64,000 nt of DNA, from the NCBI GenBank assembly GCA_965279285.1, contig OZ257148.1, forward strand, positions 1,054,001-1,118,000, given 5' to 3'. The notes beneath the pieces were generated by a model. The model searched no databases and was not told the origin of the DNA. It saw only the letters and a list, made by a program, of their open reading frames with translations. The translations under genes were made by a program, and so were the position numbers. Positions 19,018-28,700 of the stretch are shown in pieces. Position 1 is the stretch's first letter, and each line of letters begins with the position of its first letter. The DNA comes from G965279335 sp965279285. Its GTDB lineage: Bacteria; Pseudomonadota; Gammaproteobacteria; DSM-16500.

Positions 19018-22000
19018 ATGTTCGCTACTGCTGCCTCACCTAAAGTAGATACAAAATCTGATAGCAAATCCACACCAGCAGCCATACTGCCCGCGATAGA
19101 AAAGCATTCCAAGCGCGATTTATATATCAAAATTTTCCAACAGGAATTTGTGCGCGAATTGGAATATCTATGGGACGTTGCCAATAAACGTGCCGTGGCG
19201 CGGGATAAATTTACTACCCAGTTAGCGGCCTTGTTAACAGCGGCGGCACCGTATGTGCCGGTGGTCGGTACTGCGGCTGCCGGGTTTGCCAGTGCCGTGG
19301 AATTTGCCGCGAATCAAGTTCGCGATAAAGAAACCTTGAGTGTGGCTAATCTGCGCGATCAATTGGATTTACCACGTTTAACTCTCATTGCAGATGTGGT
19401 GGCACGCGAAGCGTATCGACGTTATGAATTTTTTATTGTAAACCGTTTAAGTGATCAAGCAGAGGACGGCGTGATTCCGTTTGCCAAAGTGGGTGTGGTG
19501 CGTGTGCTTGAACATTTGGCTCGTAAACGCGGTGGTGCAGCTTTGTCTGCACTGTTACGCGAAAAACTGACGCCGGTGTTGGGTGACGCTAAGCGCGACC
19601 CTAAAAACGATATTTTAGTGGAACTCAGTGAATCATTTTTATTGGCCGGCTTAGTGGAAGGACGTTCCGGATCCTTTGTGCAGGGTGTTAGTAATAATGA
19701 AATTAAATTAAATAAAACCGAAAAAAATATTGTCGGTGCTGTTAAAACTTCGAGTGTTGATGCAGAAGATGTGTACGCACGTTCGGGATTAATGCATTTT
19801 GAAATCAAGCAAGGTAATTTGACGCGCACTATTTATCGGCGCAGTGCGGGTCGCCATCAAGAAGGTTCAGCTGGTGTGCAATTAAAAAGATTATTCGGCG
19901 GCGAAACAGAGTCGCTCTATAACTTTGGGTATGCAAAATGCAGCACAGATAAAGCCCATGAATGGGATCCGGTGTGTGGTTATGCCGTCATGCCGTTAAG
20001 TGTGATTGAGCAACGCTATAATTTTAAACAACATGGTCAAACTCATAAAGTGAGTCATGAGCTGGAATCGGAGTTGCAACGGCAAAGCTTAACGGTCGTC
20101 CCGATCGATAAAGAGACCTTCAAGCAATACATCGCCTGGTGTCGCAAGGATGCTAAAAATATTAAACACACTGTGGCGGATTACTTGCGCATGCAAAAAA
20201 TTTGGCTCGGCGCGCAATGGGTGGTGTGTCAAGAAGATTTAAGTGAATTAAATTTACAAGGTCTTAATTTAAGTCGCATGGATTTAAGCAGTTCAACCTT
20301 AAGCGGTGATTTAACTGGCACCCAATTTGTTGAGAGTTATTTAATCAGCACAAGATTTGTCAAAGTCACTTCTGCTAAGCAAACCAATTTTCGTCAAGCA
20401 CATTGTGCGCATTTAAAAGCCGATGGCATCGATTTTACCGATGCGGATTTTACCCAAGCGGATTGTTCGTTTGCTAAATTACGCAAAGCCAAATTAGTGC
20501 GTTGCAAAACATTTGGAACAATATGGCATGAAACGGATTTGCGGGAAATTGAAAGTGATGTTGATCTTTTGAAAGCGCAACAAGCACAACTGAATCAGTT
20601 AGGTAACGATGTAAAACAACAACGCGCTGAGTTAAAACAATTCAGTGAAATTTTATTTGCGCAAAGTGAAAAATTAAATCAACTGCAACAACAAGTATCC
20701 GCAAGCGTTCAACAAGCATTAACGACAAATAAAGACAGTAAAGATACAGTGCAATTACAAGCGCTGACAGGGCAAATTCAGCAATTAGTCAAACAACAAG
20801 AATCCCGCACTGTGTTTGAGCGTTATTGCCAACACGATATTAATGCCTTGCAACAATCGATTCAACAGGCGGCGAGTAAAGAAACGTTAGATGACTTAAA
20901 ACAACAACTGCAACAAACCCAACAACAATTAAAAGCAATGCAGCAAACTAATATGCATGCTGTCCAATCTACTACAGAGGAATCAGCCAAACAAGTCGAT
21001 GTGTTAGGCAATCAATATCAAACACTCAAAAGTGATCTGAAAAAGATTCACGGTGAAGTGCAAAAAGAATTAGCTCTACAGGTTAAGAAACAAGTTGAAC
21101 GTTTTGCAAAACTCGAAACGCAAATTAATCTAGTGGCACAACAATTAACGGTACGTTTAGAACAATTAGAGAAACGTGTGGATAACGTAGAGGCCGGATT
21201 GATGAGGCTTGATATTAAACTGGATGCGCAGCGCCCTGAAATTACAGTAGCCCACAAAATTCAAAAATTACGTCTTGCAGTATTAGATGATAAATTTATC
21301 ACCAGCGAATTAAATTATTACGTCGATCCCAATGGTCAAGTTGCACCTGGCATTGATGATATTTCACCTCTCTATCAATGGGTCGATAAAGAACTTTTAC
21401 AAAGTGAAGCACAAGTGTTGTTATTGCAAGGGGATGCGGGTGCCGGTAAAAGTACCTTCAATCGTTTTTTATTACGTCAACTTTGGCAAGCGCCTGCTTG
21501 GAATACCTTCAAGCCTGGCGATCAAGCACCGAAGGCTTATTTGCCATTTTTTATTGCCTTAGGTACCTCGCGTATACAACCCGACAAATTATTATCGTCA
21601 TTGGATTTACCCACATCTGTGGAAAATTTCACCGATGCGGAAATGACGGTATTAAAACGTGACTATAATTTATTAATTATTGCAGATGGTTATGATGAAA
21701 TGCCACAACAACGCACACTGAATTTATACGATGCCAATCAACTGCATCAGTATCAAGGCAGAATCAAATTACTCATCGGTTGTCGCACCCAGCGCGCACA
21801 AGAACTCAATGAAAATACCTGGTTTGTGCCGCATGATGACACCCCCGAAGGACGTGAACGATTTGCGCTTTATAAAAAACGCCATGTCGCACCATTTGAC
21901 GATAAACAAATTGCCGATTACTTAACAAAATATTTAGCCAAGAACCAAAACAATAAAGAATTACGTTTATTAAAAGATGTAGAGACCTATCAAAAGCAAT

Positions 22001-25000
22001 TACAACTATTTCCCGAATTACAGGCACTCATCACGACACCGTTTCTATTATTGGTGGCAGTAGAAATTTTACCGAGCCTAATGGAAGATTTAGAAAAACA
22101 GCCTAAAACAGCAGCGGCATCTACTGATTCAAAAGACAGTAAAACAGCAGATGGCAAATCTGCATTACCAACCAATAGTTTGCAACTCACGCGCGCCAAA
22201 ATCTACGATCGCTTTATGGAGAATTGGTTTCGCCGTCAAGAACATAAATTGCGTTTAATCGGTCAACTGCCAGCGCGCGGTGATATTAAAAACGATTACC
22301 GCAAATTTTGTTTAGCATTAGCGCAACGCTTCCATCTAGCGCAAATTACCGCAGTGCAATATCCGCAAGAGCAAGAGGCCGGCTCTAGTTTGGATGATCT
22401 TTTTATGTCGACACCAACTACCGCCGTTGTATCAACTGCTACAGCCGCAGCACCTAGCAGCCCTACAGATGCCTGGGTAGAAAAGTTTTTTGGTGAACAT
22501 CCTGACATGGTGCGTGCACGAACAGGCTCTCCACTGCGAATACGACCCGGCAATTGGCATGAGTTTATTCATGCTTCTCTGGTTGATTATTTTATTACAA
22601 CGCATATCTGGCAACAAGCACAGCAGTTAGTACAAAAACTCAATGCACCTATTGATCTTGCACTGACAGAACGATTATTAACGCGTGACCAATTATATTT
22701 TCTAGCGGATCGCATTAAGCAAGATAAAACCTTCGAAAATTATTGTTGGCAAGTCATTGAACGTTCTAAACAAGATGCAAAAGTAGCGATAGCAGCAGCT
22801 AATGCTATTACCATTCTGAACGCTGCAGAAATTAATTTTAGTGGTAAAAATTTATCTAATGTGCGTATTCCGAGTGCCGATTTAAGCGGTGCATTATGTG
22901 ATGGCACGAATTTTCAAGGCGCTGATTTAAGTGGTGTGAATTTTCAAGCCAGTTGGCTGCGAAACTCAAACTGCAAGGGTGCAAAATTAGATGATATTCA
23001 CTTTGGGCAGTTACCAGTTATCAATATGTCTCATGCTGCGCATAAACGGCTTTGTTCACCTAATCGTCGATGGTTGGCTATTGATGTTTGCAATCCTGAT
23101 TCAGAAAAAAAGAATATTTATATTTATGATCTTTTAACTCGTCAACATGTGCAATCTTTTCCAAGACATGAAGAGAGTGCCGTATGGGTATGGGATCCCC
23201 AAAGCAACCGTTTAGCTATTACAGCCGGAGATAAAAATAAACATTCATTGAGAGTATGGGAGGTCGTAACCGGAAAAGAGTTGTTTTCTATTGAGGGGGA
23301 ACAGAAATTTTCCGAACTAGCGTGGGATCCCACTGGTGAACGTTTAATTTTTGCGAACGAGCAGGCTATATCAATATGTAATTTAAAAACCGGTGAGATA
23401 GAAAACAGTATCTCCGGTTATACAGGAGCAGTTACTGTTATTAAATGGGATCCTAAAGGTGAAAGCTTTGCTTGTGCATTTGATAATGTAAAAGAGGTTC
23501 ATATGTTTAAGGCTGATACTACTCAATATCTGCCACCATTAGAGGGGCATACTGATACAGTTTATTCTATCCACTGGGATCCCAGTGGCAAACGCTTAGC
23601 TACCACAGGGGAAGATAAAACCATCCGGATATGGAGTGCCGAAACTGGTCAAGAGTTATGTTGTTTATTGAAGCATATTGATATGTTTATGGGTATACCC
23701 CACATACAGTGGAGTCCTACAGGAAACTACTTGGCTTCTATTGCTAAATTGGGGCCTGGATATATTTATATTTGGAATGTGGCCTCGGCTAAATTGCATG
23801 TTTCATTAATCGGCCATACTCTGAGTGTACGTAGTTTTGATTGGGATTCTAAAGGGGAATATTTGGTTTCAGCAAGCAATGATGAAACTGTACGTGTATG
23901 GGAGGTCGCATCCGGTAAAGAATTACTCTGCTTACGCGGACATGAGCAGGAAGTTGCTTATGTGGCATGGGATATTTCGGGTAAGCGTTTAATTTCAGCG
24001 GGTGAACACGATTACACAGTACGCACATGGGAAATCTCTGCAGGTAAAGAACTACGTGGTTTGAAAGGACATAAGGATTATGTTGAAACGATAGTCGCCG
24101 ATCCAAAAAGTGAACGTATAGCAACAGGAAGTCGAGATAATACGATAAGGATATGGGATATTGGTACTGGTAAAGAATTAGTTTGCATGCATGGCCACAC
24201 AGGATGGATTGGAGATCTTGCATGGGATGCGCAAGGCAAATATCTGTTATCAAATAGTAATAGTTATGATGATAAAACATCATATATTTGGGATGTAACT
24301 ACTGGTAACAAAATATCTAGTATCACCCTCACAGGTTTTGCTCAAAAGGTTTTCTGGGACAGCAATGGCCGAGGTTTAATAGCAGGAATTTCAGAAGAAG
24401 CTATCACTTCTGTGAAAGTTTGGGATGTTATGACAGGTAAAGAAATAAACCATTTTATCGGACATATCGAGGATGAAATCAACAATGAAACCGACAATGA
24501 AATACCACGACTATTATGGAGCTCTAAAGGAGAACGCTTAGCTTCTATACGTGCAGATTTTGATATACGCGTATTTGATATTGCCAGTAGTAAAGAGGTA
24601 TGTCATATAGATGCTCACGGACAAAGTTACTGTATGGTATGGAGTCCTGCAGGAAATCTTTTGGCTTCAGGTGGTATGCACAAAACAATCCAAATATGGG
24701 ATATACAAAGTGGTAAAGAATTATTTTCTCTGGAAGGGCATACTTCGGATGTAAATGCTCTAGCATGGAATGCCAAAGGGGATCGTTTGGCCTCATCAAG
24801 CTCCGACGGTACTGTGCGAGTATGGGATATGAAAACGGGAAAACAACAGCACTGTTTAGAAGGTCATACTCACCAAACATCTAGTGTTGATTGGGACGTC
24901 AAAGGTGAATATTTAGTGTCAGGGAGTAGAGATAAGACAATTAGAATCTGGAACAGTAGTACAGGTAAACAAATACATCAGTTAAATTTCCCGCAAGCAG

Positions 25001-25515
25001 TTGCATGTAGATGGTTTTATAAGGGCTCAACAACTGGTTTATTAGCACAATCAGCAGACAACATTGCCTACTTTGAGATAAAATTTTCGGCAAACGATTG
25101 TCATTGTGTTTTACAATCGTTAATTGGATTAGGAGCAAATTTGCATGCTTCAGACATCAATCTTACAAATGCAACTGGTTTAAGCTCTGCTAATTATGAA
25201 TTATTACAGCAACGTGGTGCTGTGGGTAAGCCAATAATGATCGGTAACCGACAGCTAGATAGTAAAGATGAAAAAGACAGTAAACAAGCTGTGACTGCAC
25301 CAAAATCAGCTTCGACTGCCACTGCAGCGGCTGGTACGTCAGCGGGTTCAGCAGGTGGTAATCCGCATGGATTTTTTGCGATAGATGCTAAGAGTTCTGC
25401 AATAATGCCAGCAAATAACGCAGCGGCTCAATCAACTCAAAAACCGCCACTTCCGCCAAAACCACCAGTTCCACCGAAGCCACAGTTTTCGCCCAACACA
25501 TTGGTGAAAAAATAA
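19018..25515 (+). CDS. NLR-like protein: shared N-module, pentapeptides, coiled coil, NACHT, WD40 propellers
   Basis: This 2165-aa protein is a paralogue of its upstream neighbour. Residues 1 to about 515 (N-module plus pentapeptides) are nearly identical, then the two diverge. A Gln-rich coiled coil (about 520-740) precedes a NACHT ATPase with Walker A GDAGAGKST (805-813) and Walker B IIADGYDE (Asp890). A second pentapeptide block (INFSGKNLSNVRIPSADLSG, about 1276-1330) leads into some 14-15 divergent WD40 units (about 1350-1990), enough for two propellers. The tail contains SKDEKDSKQAVTA, a proline-rich PPLPPKPPVPPKP segment and ends NTLVKK. It is probably co-transcribed with the upstream gene. 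The tail matches that of the left-edge WD40 gene. Confidence 0.87.
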   Translation: MFATAASPKVDTKSDSKSTPAAILPAIEKHSKRDLYIKIFQQEFVRELEYLWDVANKRAVARDKFTTQLAALLTAAAPYVPVVGTAAAGFASAVEFAANQVRDKETLSVANLRDQLDLPRLTLIADVVAREAYRRYEFFIVNRLSDQAEDGVIPFAKVGVVRVLEHLARKRGGAALSALLREKLTPVLGDAKRDPKNDILVELSESFLLAGLVEGRSGSFVQGVSNNEIKLNKTEKNIVGAVKTSSVDAEDVYARSGLMHFEIKQGNLTRTIYRRSAGRHQEGSAGVQLKRLFGGETESLYNFGYAKCSTDKAHEWDPVCGYAVMPLSVIEQRYNFKQHGQTHKVSHELESELQRQSLTVVPIDKETFKQYIAWCRKDAKNIKHTVADYLRMQKIWLGAQWVVCQEDLSELNLQGLNLSRMDLSSSTLSGDLTGTQFVESYLISTRFVKVTSAKQTNFRQAHCAHLKADGIDFTDADFTQADCSFAKLRKAKLVRCKTFGTIWHETDLREIESDVDLLKAQQAQLNQLGNDVKQQRAELKQFSEILFAQSEKLNQLQQQVSASVQQALTTNKDSKDTVQLQALTGQIQQLVKQQESRTVFERYCQHDINALQQSIQQAASKETLDDLKQQLQQTQQQLKAMQQTNMHAVQSTTEESAKQVDVLGNQYQTLKSDLKKIHGEVQKELALQVKKQVERFAKLETQINLVAQQLTVRLEQLEKRVDNVEAGLMRLDIKLDAQRPEITVAHKIQKLRLAVLDDKFITSELNYYVDPNGQVAPGIDDISPLYQWVDKELLQSEAQVLLLQGDAGAGKSTFNRFLLRQLWQAPAWNTFKPGDQAPKAYLPFFIALGTSRIQPDKLLSSLDLPTSVENFTDAEMTVLKRDYNLLIIADGYDEMPQQRTLNLYDANQLHQYQGRIKLLIGCRTQRAQELNENTWFVPHDDTPEGRERFALYKKRHVAPFDDKQIADYLTKYLAKNQNNKELRLLKDVETYQKQLQLFPELQALITTPFLLLVAVEILPSLMEDLEKQPKTAAASTDSKDSKTADGKSALPTNSLQLTRAKIYDRFMENWFRRQEHKLRLIGQLPARGDIKNDYRKFCLALAQRFHLAQITAVQYPQEQEAGSSLDDLFMSTPTTAVVSTATAAAPSSPTDAWVEKFFGEHPDMVRARTGSPLRIRPGNWHEFIHASLVDYFITTHIWQQAQQLVQKLNAPIDLALTERLLTRDQLYFLADRIKQDKTFENYCWQVIERSKQDAKVAIAAANAITILNAAEINFSGKNLSNVRIPSADLSGALCDGTNFQGADLSGVNFQASWLRNSNCKGAKLDDIHFGQLPVINMSHAAHKRLCSPNRRWLAIDVCNPDSEKKNIYIYDLLTRQHVQSFPRHEESAVWVWDPQSNRLAITAGDKNKHSLRVWEVVTGKELFSIEGEQKFSELAWDPTGERLIFANEQAISICNLKTGEIENSISGYTGAVTVIKWDPKGESFACAFDNVKEVHMFKADTTQYLPPLEGHTDTVYSIHWDPSGKRLATTGEDKTIRIWSAETGQELCCLLKHIDMFMGIPHIQWSPTGNYLASIAKLGPGYIYIWNVASAKLHVSLIGHTLSVRSFDWDSKGEYLVSASNDETVRVWEVASGKELLCLRGHEQEVAYVAWDISGKRLISAGEHDYTVRTWEISAGKELRGLKGHKDYVETIVADPKSERIATGSRDNTIRIWDIGTGKELVCMHGHTGWIGDLAWDAQGKYLLSNSNSYDDKTSYIWDVTTGNKISSITLTGFAQKVFWDSNGRGLIAGISEEAITSVKVWDVMTGKEINHFIGHIEDEINNETDNEIPRLLWSSKGERLASIRADFDIRVFDIASSKEVCHIDAHGQSYCMVWSPAGNLLASGGMHKTIQIWDIQSGKELFSLEGHTSDVNALAWNAKGDRLASSSSDGTVRVWDMKTGKQQHCLEGHTHQTSSVDWDVKGEYLVSGSRDKTIRIWNSSTGKQIHQLNFPQAVACRWFYKGSTTGLLAQSADNIAYFEIKFSANDCHCVLQSLIGLGANLHASDINLTNATGLSSANYELLQQRGAVGKPIMIGNRQLDSKDEKDSKQAVTAPKSASTATAAAGTSAGSAGGNPHGFFAIDAKSSAIMPANNAAAQSTQKPPLPPKPPVPPKPQFSPNTLVKK

Positions 25516-25721
25516 AAGTAAGAAACACACGAAGGAATTATTTTATTTCTTCGTGTAAACCACTATACAAGATGAAGTCTAAACTTTTACAACAGTGTTA
25601 GTTATTACATGGTGTGACTGTTGAGTAAAGCTAAACTATAATTTGAAACTGAACGGCAGTGATTTTGGCATAAGCCGTGTTAGAATTTATTTTTTTAAAA
25701 AACCCTACAGGAACCCATTTC

Positions 25722-28700
25722 ATGAAAGCCTACCAAACAGCCACTGTCGCAGCACCTGCCACCGCCGATACCAAAGACCAAAAAGTCAACGACACCAAAC
25801 TTGAAGCCAAATTCGACACCACATTAAGAGGGCATAGCAGTGCTGTTCTTGCCCTCACCTTGTTGCCTGATAGGCGGCTCGCGAGTGGGTCATGTGATTA
25901 TACGATCAAGCTGTGGGACATAAAGGCAGGCGAGCATTGGACCTTAAAGGGACAGCATAGCAATATTGTTTCTGCCTTCACGTTATTGTCGGATGGACGG
26001 TTTGCGAGTGGGTCATATGATAAGACTATCAAGCTGTGGTCGCTAAAGACGTATAGGTGTGTGCAGACCTTAAGCGGGCATACCGATGCTATTCGTGCTC
26101 TCACGCTTTCGTCGGATGGATGGGTAGCGAGTGGGTCAGATGATATGACTATCAAGCTGTGGGACGTAAAGACGGGTAAGTGTCTACAGACCTTAAGTGG
26201 GCATAGCCATAATGTTAATGGCCTCACGATGTTATCGGATAGATGGCTCGCGAGTGGGTCAGAGGATAAGACAATCAAGCTGTGGGACGTAAAGAGTGGT
26301 GAGTGTGTACAGACATTAAGCGGGCATAGCCATAATGTTTATGCCCTCACGATGTTGTCGGATGGTCGTCTAGCGAGTGGGTCATATGATCAGACAATCA
26401 AGCTGTGGGATGTAAAGACAGGCGTGTGTGCGCAGACCTTAAGCGGGCATAGTCATTGGGTTAATGCCCTCACGATGTTGTCGGATGGTCAGCTCGCGAG
26501 TGGATCATATGATAAGACTATCAAACTGTGGGACGTCAAGACGGGCGCGTGTGCGCAGACTTTAAGCGGGCATAGCGATGGTATTTATGCTCTCACGCAG
26601 TTGTCGGATGGTCATCTGGCGAGTAGTGGCGATACTGATGGCAGCATTAAGCTATGGAAGTTGGGCGAGAGCACCTTGCAATTGCAAGGTGCGGCGAAAT
26701 TAAAGGTGGAGGAAGAGGTTAATTTAAAAGCAGAACAGGAAGCTAAAGCAGACCGTCAAGCAAAAGAAAAAGCTGTAAAAGAAAAATTAGCCGCTGACAG
26801 CAAAGATCATAAATGCACTGCCACTGCCGACACCAAGCTCAAAGCTAAACTCGACACCACCTTAAGCGGGCATAGCAATAATATTTTTGCCCTCACGTTG
26901 TTATCGGATGGCCGTCTGGCAAGTGGGTCATGGGATAAGACAATCAAGCTGTGGGACATAAAGACGGGCTTGTGTGCACAGACCTTAAGCGAGCATAGTT
27001 ATTATGTTAGTGCCCTCACGTTGTTATCGGATGGCCGTCTGGCGAGTGGGTCATGGGATAAAACAATCAAGCTGTGGGACGTAGAGCGTGGCGAGTGTGT
27101 GCAGACCTTAAGCGGGCATAGCAAAGGTGTTATTGCCCTCACGTTGTTATCGGATGGCCGTCTGGCGAGTGGGTCATGGGATAAGACAATCAAGCTGTGG
27201 GACGTAAAGCGTGGCGAGTGTGTGCAGACCTTAAGCGGGCATAGCGATGGCGTTGCTGCTCTCACTCAGTTATTAGATGGCCGTCTGGCGAGTGGGTCAA
27301 GGGATCATACTATCAAGCTGTGGGACATAAAGACGGGCGCGTGTGCGCAGACCTTAAGCAAGCATAGCCATGCTGTTACTGCCCTCACGCAGTTATCGGA
27401 TGATCGTCTGGCAAGCGGGTCAGAAGATAATACTATCACGCTGTGGTCGGTAAAGACGGGCATGTGTGAACAGACCTTAATTGGTCATAGCAATGGTGTT
27501 TATGCCCTCAGGTCGTTATCGGATAATCGTTTGGCGAGTGGATCAGGTGATAGTACTATCAAGCTGTGGGACGTAAAGACGGGTGTATGTGCGCAGACCT
27601 TAAGCGGGCATGCCTATCATGTTTATGCCCTCACACAGTTGTCGGATGGTCGTCTGGCGAGTGGTTCAATGGATAAAACTATTAAACTATGGGATGTGGG
27701 TGCTGACGTATTACAGTTGCAAGCTGGCAAAAAGCTCATTGCGGACAAGGAAAAACCCCCTGGTTTGTCGTCATTATTGCCATCACCCACTAACCTTGCA
27801 CAGGCTAAATTACAGCCAACAGTAAAATTATTAGTGAATCCTATTTCTTCAACGCCAATTGATCCTAAAAAAGACAGTAAACAAGCTACCTTTACCGAGC
27901 AATTGCAATATGCAAACCAAGGCAGTGCCCCTTCGCAACAATATGTTGGCTGGTGTTACAGCAAAGGGGAAGGGGTGGAGCAAGACTCTGCAAAAGCGGT
28001 AAGTTGGTATCACAAAGCTGCCACCCAGGGTCATGTGGATGCCCAAACTAATTTAGCTTGGCATTATGAAAGTGGCCAAGGGATTGGTATCAGTTTAGAA
28101 GATGCCTTAGCATGGTATAAAAAAGCAGCGGCCCAAAATAATGCATGGGCGCAGGAGCAAGTAGAGCGTCTCAGCAAGCAATTGGCAGAACCAATTAAAC
28201 AAAATGCCATAAATACAACAGCTCCTACCAAGACAAAGCCAGGCGATCAAAAAGCCCCTGCTCTAATGCCGATCTCAACAGTTTCTAGTACCGCTGCTGT
28301 TACTACGGTCTCAGTTTCCGCTGCCTCTGTCATGCCTGCAAAAAGCGATATTAAAACCAATTTGGCAATGGCTTCTGTTACTCAGATTGCATGGAAAGAC
28401 TTGTTAGCGTCACCGTTAACGCTAATTGGTAATGGCAGTTACGGCGATGTGTATCTCGGTCAATGGTTAGGCACTGATGTGGCGATCAAACAATTGCAAT
28501 TAAAGACTTTACCAGAAACCTTAGCCAAACACTTTGAACAAGAAGTGCTGGTGATGCAGCAGTGTCAGTTTCCTAACATTGTACGCTTGTATGGTGTGTG
28601 TACAGAGCCTGGGCATTACGCAATGGTGATGGAGTATTTGCCACAAAAATCCTTGCGTCATCGCTTGCAAGATGAAAAAGAATTTTTGTGGAGACAACGT

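Noticed and set aside
23849..25138. Several minus-strand frames over the WD40 part of the 2165-aa protein
   Set aside because: They carry no recognisable motifs and lie opposite a well supported coding region.
25677..25721. Upstream GTG start adding 15 residues to the WD40-kinase-PARP protein
   Set aside because: The paralogue starts at the position matching ATG 25722, and AGGAA is placed correctly for that ATG.
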